DNA from: Bradyrhizobium sp. CCGUVB1N3
Lineage (GTDB): Bacteria; Pseudomonadota; Alphaproteobacteria; Rhizobiales; Xanthobacteraceae
DNA: 64,000 nt
Direction: 5' to 3'
Assembly (NCBI RefSeq): GCF_024199925.1
Contig: NZ_JANADR010000001.1
Coordinates: 6,079,501-6,143,500 of the forward strand
The notes beneath the pieces are model-generated. The model was not told where the DNA came from, did no database searches, and saw nothing but the letters and a program-made list of their open reading frames with translations. Shown here piece by piece: positions 1-10,055 of the stretch. Numbering within the stretch: the stretch's first letter is position 1; each line of letters begins with the position of its first letter. The position numbers were made by a program, and so were the translations under genes.

Positions 1-120
1 CTCACTCGGGTGAGGGGTCCTCTCTCCGCACCTACAATGCGAAGGCAACCCCTCACCCGGCTTCGCTTCGCGAAGGCACACCGCCGCCGCTTCACGAACA
101 GAGTGCGATGTGAGGGGCTT
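1..120. repeat. Degenerate palindromic repeat sequence
   Basis: GC-rich sequence with short inverted segments (CTCACTCGGGTGAG at the very edge; CTTCGCTTCGCGAAGG near 61-76). It resembles the small palindromic repeats found between genes elsewhere in the window (497-552, 15959-16125). It lies directly upstream of the DUF559 gene, so long open frames that start inside it are probably not real coding sequence. Confidence 0.5.
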
Positions 121-486
121 GTGCCGCAAGACCCGCATCATCGACCGGCCGCCACGCATCTGCGTGAATTCGCGAAGAAGATGCGACGAGAGCCGACGGA
201 TGCCGAAGCTGCGATGTGGCGATTGCTCAGGGATCGCCGGCTCTCCACTGTCAAGTTTCGCCGACAAGTCCCCTTCAAGAACTACATTCTCGATTTCGTC
301 TGCTTCGAGAAGCGGCTCGTCATCGAAATCGACGGTAGTCAGCACGCAGAATCGCGTAGCGATGCTACTCGGGAAGCCGCACTTGCTGCCGAAGGATTTC
401 AAATCGCCCGCTACTGGAACAACGATGTCTTGCAACAGCCCGCGGCCGTATTGGAGGACATCCTTGCCAAGCTCAGTACGCGGTAA
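121..486 (+). CDS. DUF559 domain protein (Vsr/PD-(D/E)XK-like nuclease fold)
   Basis: About 121 aa from a GTG start preceded by a GAGGGG ribosome-binding stretch; the frame is open further upstream but runs through repeat DNA. The body shows the family pattern: TDAEAAMWRLLRDRRL, then KFRRQVPFKNYILDFVC, then LVIEIDGSQHAE, ending with a YWNNDVL segment. The D of the YILDF strand and the E-x-D of the VIEIDG strand match the acidic residues of the restriction-endonuclease-like fold related to very-short-patch repair enzymes. DUF559 proteins are common in rhizobia, usually solitary and of unknown biological role. It sits between palindromic repeats just before recF, where dnaN would normally be the neighbour. 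No methylase partner is visible. Confidence 0.8.
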   Translation: MPQDPHHRPAATHLREFAKKMRREPTDAEAAMWRLLRDRRLSTVKFRRQVPFKNYILDFVCFEKRLVIEIDGSQHAESRSDATREAALAAEGFQIARYWNNDVLQQPAAVLEDILAKLSTR

Positions 487-496
487 GATACCCCTC

Positions 497-552
497 ACCC
501 GTCGCCTCACTTCGTGAGGCGCCACCCTCTCCCACAAGGGGAGAGGGTGAAG
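497..552. repeat. Palindromic intergenic repeat with two hairpins
   Basis: Contains a perfect 7-bp stem GCCTCAC/GTGAGGC (504-510 with 514-520, loop TTC) followed by a CCCTCTCC/GGAGAGGG stem around ACAAG (about 525-548). It is the same flavour of repeat as at 16090-16125. It ends just before the recF start at 577. Confidence 0.7.
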
Positions 553-576
553 AGTCCGGTTTGCGACGAACAGAGC

Positions 577-1713
577 ATGACCCCTTCCCGCATTCATCGC
601 CTGACGCTGACGCAGTTTCGCAATTACCGGGCGGCGGGGCTCGAGACGACGGCTGACATGGTGGCGCTGGTCGGCCCCAATGGTGCGGGCAAGACCAATT
701 GCATCGAGGCCATCTCGTTTCTGTCGCCGGGCCGCGGCTTGCGACGGGCGACGCTGGAGGACGTCGCCGACAATCAGGGCGACGGATCCTGGGCGGTCTC
801 CGCGCAGGTCGAGGGCGCGCTGGGCCTCGGCACGCTCGGCACCGGCATCGATGCGCCGCGCGCCGACAGCGCGGTGAGCCGGCGCTGCCGCATCGACCGC
901 GAGCCGGTCAACTCGGCGAGCGCCTTCGGCGACCACATCCGCATGGTGTGGCTGACGCCGGCGATGGACGGCCTGTTCATGGGCGCGGCCTCGGAGCGGC
1001 GGCGCTTCTTCGACCGCCTGGTGCTGGCGATTGACAGCGAGCATTCCAGCCGCATCTCGGCGCTCGAGCGTTCGCTGCGCTCGCGCAACCGGCTGCTCGA
1101 GGTGCGCAATTATGACGACCATTGGTGCGACGCCATCGAGCGCGAAACCGCCGAGCTTGCGGTCGCGGTCGCAGCGACGCGCGGCCAGACCGCTGCAAAG
1201 CTCACCGCGATGCTCAATGGCCGCGCGCAATCCTCGGCGTTCCCGTCGGCGCAAATCGCGCTCGACGGCTGGATGGAGAACGCGTTGCTTGCAGAGACCG
1301 CGACTTCGGTCGAGGACCGCTACCGCCAGATCCTACGCGACAACCGCCCGCGCGATGCGATCGCCGGCCGCACCACCGACGGGCCGCACCTCACCGATCT
1401 CCAAGTCGTCTATGCGCCGAAGGGGATGCCGGCGCGCGATGCCTCGACCGGCGAGCAGAAGGCGCTGCTGATCGGGCTCGTGCTGGCGCATGCGACGCTG
1501 GTTGCCGAGATGACCGGCATCGTGCCGCTCTTGCTGCTCGACGAGGTCGTCGCGCATCTCGATCCGCACCGCCGTGCGGCGCTGTTTGCCGAACTGCAGA
1601 AACTCGGTGCGCAGGTGTGGTTAACCGGCGCCGACCCTGCCGCTTTTGCCGAGATCGGCAGCTCCGGCGAGGTGTTCGACGTCGAGAACGGGCGCATCAC
1701 GGCGCGCCGGTAG
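577..1713 (+). CDS. recF: DNA replication and repair protein RecF
   Basis: SMC-like ATPase that helps load RecA at single-strand gaps and stalled forks, together with RecO and RecR. The 378-aa protein has the N-terminal LTLTQFRNYR strand, a Walker A motif GPNGAGKT at residues 33-40, the ABC signature STGEQKALL, and a Walker B LLLLDEVVAHLD near the C-terminus. The frame is open from 514, but that part translates the palindromic repeat; the ATG at 577 gives the normal RecF N-terminus. gyrB follows after three unrelated exported-protein genes, which look inserted into an otherwise classic recF-gyrB arrangement. Confidence 0.96.
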   Translation: MTPSRIHRLTLTQFRNYRAAGLETTADMVALVGPNGAGKTNCIEAISFLSPGRGLRRATLEDVADNQGDGSWAVSAQVEGALGLGTLGTGIDAPRADSAVSRRCRIDREPVNSASAFGDHIRMVWLTPAMDGLFMGAASERRRFFDRLVLAIDSEHSSRISALERSLRSRNRLLEVRNYDDHWCDAIERETAELAVAVAATRGQTAAKLTAMLNGRAQSSAFPSAQIALDGWMENALLAETATSVEDRYRQILRDNRPRDAIAGRTTDGPHLTDLQVVYAPKGMPARDASTGEQKALLIGLVLAHATLVAEMTGIVPLLLLDEVVAHLDPHRRAALFAELQKLGAQVWLTGADPAAFAEIGSSGEVFDVENGRITARR

Positions 1714-1720
1714 GGTCACC

Positions 1721-1836
1721 GTTGAACCTGACGGGTTCCCCCGGCGACTAGTCTCTTGAGGCCGCGCCGACAGTGTCGCAGCCGTTGCAATCGCGCGATG
1801 CCCCGATTGGCGCGCAACATCCTTGGAGATTCGACG
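1721..1836 (+). promoter_or_regulatory. Conserved upstream region, copy 1 of 3
   Basis: Begins GTTGAACCTG and contains GGCGACTAGTC, then GACAGTGTCGCAGCC, and ends with CAACATCCTTGGAGA just before the ATG. Matching blocks in the same order and at nearly the same distance from the start codon recur at 4039-4150 and 4974-5086, ahead of the two paralogous genes. It probably holds the promoter and ribosome-binding site and perhaps an operator. No sigma-factor consensus is convincing. Confidence 0.6.
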
Positions 1837-4011
1837 ATGTCGACAGTAAGGCGCGGGACGAAAGTTCCGGCACGATGGCGGCTGTTTGTGTGCGGCCTCT
1901 TCCTGGTGGCGAGTTGCCCAATCGTGGCAAGGGCCGATGACGGCTTGGTTGACGTTCGCACGCTGCCGAAACTGGAAGGCGCGGTGGAGGATGCCGCGCG
2001 CACCGAATCCCACAGTCTGCAGTATGGCGTGCCGACAGTGGTCGCGGCGACGACCGCCGCCGCGCGAAAGCTCCTGAGTGCCGACGGCTGGGTACAATTT
2101 GTCCAGCCGACCGAAGAAAACAGCCCCATCTTGATGTTCAGGAAGGGACGGCTGGGACTGCACGTCTCCTTCACGCAGGGCCTCGGCCGGCCCGATCAGT
2201 CCGTGGTGTATTATTCCGCGAACCGGATCAGCGGTAATGTGCCGTTCCCCGCGACCGCTACCGACATCGTGTTCGACGAAAATCGTCCCTATCTCAGCTG
2301 CATCGCTCCGTCGTCGTTCGATGCGACACAGGACTTCTTCGCCAAGGAAATGGCTGCGATCGGCTGGCAGCCGCTCACGGCTGAAGCAGCCGCGCGCTGG
2401 CCGAACGCCGACCTCAATGCAACCGTCGCAAATGGCGTGCGCACCTTTTACGTCCATGACGACAGCAATGGATTCTATCGACAGAAGCCGATCATGCTGA
2501 CGCTGACGCGCCGCGACGACGGCCGCACCAATGTCGAGGCCAGGATCGCGCCGTTCGCGCTGCCCGCGGACCTTCAGGCCGGCGACGACATGGCCGGCCT
2601 TCCACGCCCCAATCCGATCAAGTCGGCCCACGGCAAGGGCAGCGCCAGCTCGAATCAGCGGGAGATCACGGTGGCCGTGATTGCCGATCTGCCCGCCGTG
2701 CTCGCTTTCTACCATCGCGCGTTTGCGGCGCGCGGCTGGACGGAAGAGGGGAATGCGCCTCTTGCCGCAGGCGATGACGTCGCGCTCAAATTCTCTTCGC
2801 CCGAGGAAACCGGCGTGCTGCGGCTCGGCCGCAAGTACGACTTCACGATGGTCTATCTGACCGCGCAGGTGAAGGAATCCGTGCTCGCCGCCCGCGCCAA
2901 GGCGAAGAAGGACGCCGACGACCAATTCATGAAGGACGCGGATCAGATGGTGAAAGATGTCCTCGCCGCCGACGAAGTCCGTCGCAAGACACAGGCCGCC
3001 ACCTTGTCCGATACGCCTTTGCAGGCGCAGGCCGGCAGCACCACGCCGGTGCCGCTGCCGGAGAACGCGCAGGAAGTGGATTTCAAGGGCGATGACGGCC
3101 GGCTCGAATTCAACTCCAGCTCCAGCGTCAAGGCGATTGCCGCCTTCTACCGTACCTCGCTGAAGCAGGCGGGCTGGAAGGAACAGCCCTCGGTGATCAA
3201 CCAGCCGAACATGGCCGTGCTGGAGTTTTCCAAGGGCGGCAAGACGATCTCGTTCACGGTGATGCAGATGGGCGCCAAGGTGAATGTCAGCGCCGACGGG
3301 TCCGGCCTGCGCATGGCCGCGGCCAAGCCTGCGTCCACGGGCAAGCAGGCCGGCGGCGATCAGGCTGGCGCGCAGGCCAAAGCGTCCGCGCCACTCGAAG
3401 CGGACCCGGAGTCTGCGCTTCCCGTGCCGAAGCAGCGCACCGCGACCTCACTCGGCACTGCAAAACTGCCCGGCATCGAGGCTCCGTTCCGCCGCGAGCT
3501 CGAAGCCAGCGTGCCTGCCGAGCTCAGCGACGTGCTCTCGTTCTATCGCAGCGAACTCACCAAGCTCGGCTGGCAGGAGAAGCCGGATGGCGCGGTGGTC
3601 GCCGCCGATCGCGTGCAGCTCGCGTTTGCTTCGCCGCAGGGACCAGCCGTGCTGAAGCTCGGCCGCGCCAATGGCGAGACCTCGATCAATCTCGTGCAGA
3701 AGAACCCGGATGCCGCGACAAAAGCGGACATCATGCCCAAGCCCGGACAGGCCAAGCTGCTGCTCGGCAACATGGGAAATCAGGAGGCGCAGCTCACGAT
3801 CAACAAGCAGACCGTCAAGATCGTCGCCGGCGCTGGCGGTCCGCAATCGCCGAAGGGCCCCATGCTCGATCTGCCACCCGGCAAGTACCAGTACTCGCTG
3901 AGCGTGCCCGGCCGGCCCGCCCGCACCGAGAGCATCACGATCGCCGCGGGTGACGCCTGGGGCCTCATGGTGGGGCCGACCGGCGAGGTGCTGCCGCTCC
4001 AGATGTACTGA
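1837..4011 (+). CDS. Large exported protein with five FY/GW modules, function unknown
   Basis: 724 aa from the ATG at 1837 (GGAG upstream; the frame is open from 1756). An N-terminal RRGTKVPARWRLF stretch and hydrophobic core end in ARA-DD, a signal peptidase I type site. VASC at residues 24-27 also resembles a lipobox, but the second paralog lacks the Cys. The mature part repeats a module of about 65 residues: a helix (often FYR or FY) ending in GW, then strands ending in a hydrophobic -LxLGR- or similar segment. GW pairs fall at 84, 176, 300, 446 and 578. Modules 3 to 5 are separated by charged or Ala/Pro-rich linkers. The last ~90 residues form a beta-rich domain with LDLPPGKYQYSLSV, like PEGA or carboxypeptidase-regulatory folds. 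I do not recognise the family. Confidence 0.8.
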   Translation: MSTVRRGTKVPARWRLFVCGLFLVASCPIVARADDGLVDVRTLPKLEGAVEDAARTESHSLQYGVPTVVAATTAAARKLLSADGWVQFVQPTEENSPILMFRKGRLGLHVSFTQGLGRPDQSVVYYSANRISGNVPFPATATDIVFDENRPYLSCIAPSSFDATQDFFAKEMAAIGWQPLTAEAAARWPNADLNATVANGVRTFYVHDDSNGFYRQKPIMLTLTRRDDGRTNVEARIAPFALPADLQAGDDMAGLPRPNPIKSAHGKGSASSNQREITVAVIADLPAVLAFYHRAFAARGWTEEGNAPLAAGDDVALKFSSPEETGVLRLGRKYDFTMVYLTAQVKESVLAARAKAKKDADDQFMKDADQMVKDVLAADEVRRKTQAATLSDTPLQAQAGSTTPVPLPENAQEVDFKGDDGRLEFNSSSSVKAIAAFYRTSLKQAGWKEQPSVINQPNMAVLEFSKGGKTISFTVMQMGAKVNVSADGSGLRMAAAKPASTGKQAGGDQAGAQAKASAPLEADPESALPVPKQRTATSLGTAKLPGIEAPFRRELEASVPAELSDVLSFYRSELTKLGWQEKPDGAVVAADRVQLAFASPQGPAVLKLGRANGETSINLVQKNPDAATKADIMPKPGQAKLLLGNMGNQEAQLTINKQTVKIVAGAGGPQSPKGPMLDLPPGKYQYSLSVPGRPARTESITIAAGDAWGLMVGPTGEVLPLQMY

Positions 4012-4038
4012 ACCGCCGGCTTTGCCTGTAACGGCCAG

Positions 4039-4150
4039 GTTGAACCTGGCCGGTTCGTGCGGCGACTAGTCGTCTAGAGGCTGCGGCCACCGTGTCGCAG
4101 CCTCTGCATCGCGCGAAGATCAAGACGCGCGACATCCTTGGAGAGTAAGC
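4039..4150 (+). promoter_or_regulatory. Conserved upstream region, copy 2 of 3
   Basis: Same blocks as at 1721 in the same order. This copy has the clearest symmetry: an inverted repeat GGCCAGGTT-G-AACCTGGCC starting at 4033, the palindrome CGACTAGTCG near 4064-4073, and a 9-bp stem GAGGCTGCG/CGCAGCCTC around 4078-4105. It ends in ACATCCTTGGAGAGTAAGC before the ATG at 4151. Confidence 0.6.
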
Positions 4151-4945
4151 ATGACGAGGGTAAGGCATCGGACGAAAGCCCCGGGACGGTGGCGGCTGTT
4201 TGCATGCGGCCTCTTCTTCCTGGCTAACTCGCCGATCGCGGCACGGGCCGAAGGCCTCGTGGATATGGTGGAGGCCTATCGCGGCTGCGTCGCGCCGAGC
4301 CCGCTTGCCAGGATCACGGCTGCGATCGGATGGCAGAAGCTCACGCCAAAGCCGGGCAAAGACATGCCCGTGCCGGCGGAATCCAGCTTCAGCAGCTTCA
4401 ACACTACGGTAGCGTTCAGAATCAAGGAGCCGCTCCGGAGCACGCTCGAAGCCTGCGTGCCCGCCAAGCTCGGCAACGTGCTGGCCTTCTATCGCACCGA
4501 GCTCGGAAAGCTCGGCTGGCAGGAGAAGCCGGATGGCACGGTGGTCGCCGCGGATCAGGCGCAGCTTGCCTTCGCCTCCCCGCGGGGGCCGGCCCTGCTC
4601 AAGCTCGGCCGCAGGAACGGCAACACCTCGGTCAGTCTTGTGCAGAAGAATTCGGACGCCGCGACCAAGACGAATCTCATGCCCGTGCCCGGTCAGGCGA
4701 TGCTGGTATTCGACAATAAAGGCGACAACGAAGCCGTGCTCACCATCGACAAGCGGACGATCACGATCGCGGACGGTCAACGGAACGCGCTGAGCCTCGA
4801 TCTGCCGCCGGGCGAGTATTCCTACGAGCTGCGCGTGGCAGGCCATCCAGCTCGCGCCGACACCCTCACGATTGCCGCCGAAGACACCTGGGAGCTTACG
4901 GTGGGACCCGATGGGAACGTACGGTCGCCGCTCCAGCTGTACTGA
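4151..4945 (+). CDS. Exported protein, short paralog of the 1837-4011 product
   Basis: 264 aa with the same N-terminus (RHRTKAPGRWRLFACGLF) and an IAARA-EG cleavage site. The lipobox-like Cys is absent here, which argues for ordinary signal peptidase I processing of the family. Residues ~44-65 (GCVAPS...AAIGWQKLT) align with module 2 of the large paralog in shortened form. Residues ~97-167 are the full FYRTELGKLGWQEKPDG module (GW at 122-123), and 175-264 the beta-rich end with LDLPPGEYSYELRV. It looks like an internal-deletion derivative of a common ancestor. Expression is probably shared with the flanking paralogs through the conserved upstream region. Confidence 0.78.
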   Translation: MTRVRHRTKAPGRWRLFACGLFFLANSPIAARAEGLVDMVEAYRGCVAPSPLARITAAIGWQKLTPKPGKDMPVPAESSFSSFNTTVAFRIKEPLRSTLEACVPAKLGNVLAFYRTELGKLGWQEKPDGTVVAADQAQLAFASPRGPALLKLGRRNGNTSVSLVQKNSDAATKTNLMPVPGQAMLVFDNKGDNEAVLTIDKRTITIADGQRNALSLDLPPGEYSYELRVAGHPARADTLTIAAEDTWELTVGPDGNVRSPLQLY

Positions 4946-4973
4946 GCCCGCCGGCTTTGCCTGTAACGGCCAG

Positions 4974-5086
4974 GTTGAACCTGTCCGGTTCGTGGGGCGA
5001 CTAGTCGTCTGGAGACGGCGGCGACAGTGTCGCAACCGCTGTATCGCGCGAAGATCGCGACGCGCGACATCCTTTGGAGAGTGAGC
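4974..5086 (+). promoter_or_regulatory. Conserved upstream region, copy 3 of 3
   Basis: Third copy of the block set (GTTGAACCTG, GGCGACTAGTCGTCT, GCGACAGTGTCGC, ATCGCGCGAAGATC, GACATCCTTTGGAGAG). Here GCGACA-G-TGTCGC is a perfect 13-base palindrome. Similarity extends upstream into the 3' end of the preceding gene (CCGGCTTTGCCTGTAACGGCC), marking the unit of duplication. Confidence 0.6.
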
Positions 5087-5839
5087 ATGAAGATGGTCAA
5101 GCGCGGGACGAAAGCTCCAGCACGATGGCGGCTGTTTGCATGCGGCCTCTTCCTTCTCGCAAGCTGCCCGCTTCCGGCTCAGGCCGAGGGCTCGGTGCCG
5201 CACCTGTCGCGGCTGTACCTGGCGCAGCTGCAGGACGGGCCGCTCAAGCTCGATCCCGGTGCCGATCTGCCCGTGCCGACCCGGATCAGCCACAGACAGT
5301 TCACTTTCAACTATGCTGACGGCGTCAAGGCCCCGATCCGGCGCACGCTCAAGGCCAGCATTCCCGCCGAGCTCAGCGACGTGCTCGCCTTCTACCGCAC
5401 CGAGCTGGCGAAGCTCGGCTGGCAGGAAGTGGCAGATGGCGCCGTCGTTGCGGCCGAGCAGGCGGAGCTCTCGTTCACATCCCCGGAGGGGCCGGCGACC
5501 CTGAAGCTTGGCCGCGCGAAGGACGAGACCACGGTCGACCTTGTACAGCGGAATCCGGAGGCCGCGGCCAAGGCCAAATTCCTGCCGATAGCAGGACAAG
5601 CGCGTCTGATATTCGGCTATCTCGTGCCGGATGTGGCTTCGCTCGCGATCAACGATCAAACCATCAAGATCGCGGGCGGCGAAAATCACCCACAAACGCT
5701 GGATCTGCCGCCCGGCACCTATTCCTACGAGCTGCTCGTGTCGGGCCATCCGGTCGGCACCAATACCATCACTGTGGCCTCAGGCGAGGCTTGGTCCCTC
5801 GGGGGAGACAACGGCGATAAGCCCTCCCGGATTTACTGA
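5087..5839 (+). CDS. Exported protein, second short paralog of the 1837-4011 product
   Basis: 250 aa from the ATG at 5087, placed like the starts of both paralogs; an earlier in-frame codon at 5027 lies in the conserved upstream block. The signal peptide has LLASCPLPAQA-EG, so both a lipobox-like Cys at 27 and an AxA site exist. One FYRTELAKLGWQE module is present (GW at 111-112), followed by the beta-rich end with LDLPPGTYSYELLV. The N-terminal ~50 mature residues differ from the other paralogs, and the last residues (GDNGDKPSRIY) diverge too. Function is unknown; periplasmic or outer-membrane location is inferred from the signal peptide. Confidence 0.78.
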   Translation: MKMVKRGTKAPARWRLFACGLFLLASCPLPAQAEGSVPHLSRLYLAQLQDGPLKLDPGADLPVPTRISHRQFTFNYADGVKAPIRRTLKASIPAELSDVLAFYRTELAKLGWQEVADGAVVAAEQAELSFTSPEGPATLKLGRAKDETTVDLVQRNPEAAAKAKFLPIAGQARLIFGYLVPDVASLAINDQTIKIAGGENHPQTLDLPPGTYSYELLVSGHPVGTNTITVASGEAWSLGGDNGDKPSRIY

Positions 5840-6017
5840 ACTCCAAAGCCTTCCCCGGGGCGGCCACGGCTCCTCGGAACCGGCGCCGTCACACCGGGAA
5901 ATGCGGTCGTTTTCGACGCGAGAAGCGCCCTCGAATCGGGCTTTTCGCGGGCTTCGGAATCGGCCTTCGAACGCCTTGAAAACCGGTTAAAAATCCCTAT
6001 CTGATCAAAGGGTTGCG

Positions 6018-6048
6018 GGAGGATACTTTGCGCTAGGCGCAATCCTCC
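6018..6048 (+). promoter_or_regulatory. Hairpin in the gyrB leader
   Basis: GGAGGA (6018-6023), a 4-nt bulge, then TTGCGC-TAG-GCGCAA and TCCTCC (6043-6048): a 12-bp bulged stem with a 3-nt loop about 75 bp before the gyrB ATG. No run of T follows, so it is not a standard terminator. A weak promoter candidate lies upstream (TTGAAA at 5976, TATCTG at 5998). Confidence 0.45.
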
Positions 6049-6065
6049 TTTCATGGCACAAATAG

Positions 6066-8558
<2,493 letters not shown>

Positions 8559-8576
8559 GCAACAGGGGCAGAGGCA

Positions 8577-9872
8577 GTGGCGCCCATTCAGTACATCGTC
8601 GAGGGCGGTCACCGGCTCTCGGGCTCGATCGAGCCGTCCGGCAACAAGAATTCGGCGCTGCCGATCATCGCGGCTGCGCTGCTCACCGAGCATCCGGTGA
8701 CGCTTCAGAACGTGCCGCGCATCCGCGACACCGAGACGCTGGTCGAGCTGATCCGCTCGGTCGGCGCGTCGGCCGAATGGCGCGAGCGCAATACGCTCGT
8801 CATTCACGCCAGGAGCATCCGCGCCGCCGATCTCGACCCTGAGCTCTGCGTTCGCATCCGCGCCTCGATCCTGCTCGCAGGCCCCCTGCTCGCCCGCTGC
8901 GGCGAGGTGATGCTGCCGCCACCCGGCGGTGACGTCATCGGCCGTCGACGGCTGGACACGCATGTGCTGGCGCTGGAGCAGTTGGGCGCCAAGGTCACCG
9001 CGACCGACCGGCTGGAGTTTCGCGCGCCGAAGCTGACCGGCGCCGACGTGTTCCTGGACGAGCCGAGCGTCACCGCGACCGAGAACGCACTCGTTGCGGC
9101 CGTGGCCGCCGATGGCGTCACCTATTTGCGCAACGCCGCCTCCGAGCCGCATGTGCAGGACCTCGCCAACTTCCTGGTCGCGCTCGGCGCGAAGATCGAG
9201 GGCATCGGCACCAATACGATGATCGTGCATGGACCGGCGACGCTGGGCTCGGCGAGCTATGCGATCCAGCCCGACCACATCGAGGTCGGTTCGCTGATCG
9301 GGCTTGCCGCGGTGACACGCTCGCCCCTGCGCATCGTGCGCGCCGGCGTCGAGCATTTGCGCTCGATCCGCATGGGCTTCGAGCGGCTCGGCATCGTCTG
9401 CCGCGTCGAGGGCGACGATCTGATCGTGCCGTCCAACCAGACCCTGAAGATCCAGGACGATTTCGGCGGCCACGTGCCGAAGCTGGAAGACCAGCCCTGG
9501 CCCGCCTTCCCGGCCGACCTCATGTCGATCGCCATCGTCACCGCCACGCAATGCGAGGGCGTGATCCTGATGTTCGAGAAGATGTTCGAATCCCGGATGT
9601 TCTTCGTCGACAAACTGATCGCGATGGGCGCACGCATCGTGCTGTGCGACCCGCACCGCGCGATCATCGCGGGGCCCAGCCGCCTGCGCGGCGCCTCGAT
9701 GATCTCGCCCGATATCCGCGCCGGCATGGCCATGCTGCTTGCTGCCGTCTGCGCCGAGGGCACTTCGACGATCAACAACGCCGACCAGATCGAGCGCGGC
9801 TATGAGCGCATCGACGAGCGGCTGAACGCGCTCGGCGCCAAGATCAAGCGCGTGCCCGAGCGGAAGAGCTGA
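8577..9872 (+). CDS. murA: UDP-N-acetylglucosamine 1-carboxyvinyltransferase, Asp-type
   Basis: First committed step of peptidoglycan synthesis: transfer of enolpyruvate from PEP to UDP-GlcNAc in the cytoplasm. 431 aa from a GTG start, 18 bp after gyrB. The Lys-Asn pair is present in SGNKNSALPI (K24, N25), as is the PAFPADL segment with the catalytic Asp. In the mobile loop, where E. coli has GGCAIGAR with Cys115, this protein has GGDVIGRR with Asp119. Known MurA enzymes with Asp there (Chlamydia, Mycobacterium) are active and insensitive to fosfomycin. It could be the sole MurA or a second copy; the window cannot tell. Confidence 0.93.
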   Translation: MAPIQYIVEGGHRLSGSIEPSGNKNSALPIIAAALLTEHPVTLQNVPRIRDTETLVELIRSVGASAEWRERNTLVIHARSIRAADLDPELCVRIRASILLAGPLLARCGEVMLPPPGGDVIGRRRLDTHVLALEQLGAKVTATDRLEFRAPKLTGADVFLDEPSVTATENALVAAVAADGVTYLRNAASEPHVQDLANFLVALGAKIEGIGTNTMIVHGPATLGSASYAIQPDHIEVGSLIGLAAVTRSPLRIVRAGVEHLRSIRMGFERLGIVCRVEGDDLIVPSNQTLKIQDDFGGHVPKLEDQPWPAFPADLMSIAIVTATQCEGVILMFEKMFESRMFFVDKLIAMGARIVLCDPHRAIIAGPSRLRGASMISPDIRAGMAMLLAAVCAEGTSTINNADQIERGYERIDERLNALGAKIKRVPERKS

Positions 9873-9892
9873 GGCAGCTTCGAATCTGAAAT

Positions 9893-10022
9893 GGTCGCGT
9901 GCCCCGGACGCAGCGCAGCACGAAAGTGATGCGCTGCAGAGCCGGGGCCCATGTCGCCAGATGTACGACCGTGATTCTGGGTCCCGGCTCGCGCTTCGCG
10001 CGTCCGGGACACGGGGGCCATG
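9893..10022. repeat. Palindromic intergenic repeat
   Basis: Contains GCAGCGCA...TGCGCTGC (8-bp stem near 9910-9937) and TCCCGG...CCGGGA with an inner GCGC-TTC-GCGC hairpin (near 9982-10009). It separates murA from the MATE gene and has no coding features. It resembles widespread rhizobial palindromic repeats by eye. Confidence 0.6.
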
Positions 10023-10055
10023 TTTTCGACGCGCGGCGATGCTATTGCTTAGCAC

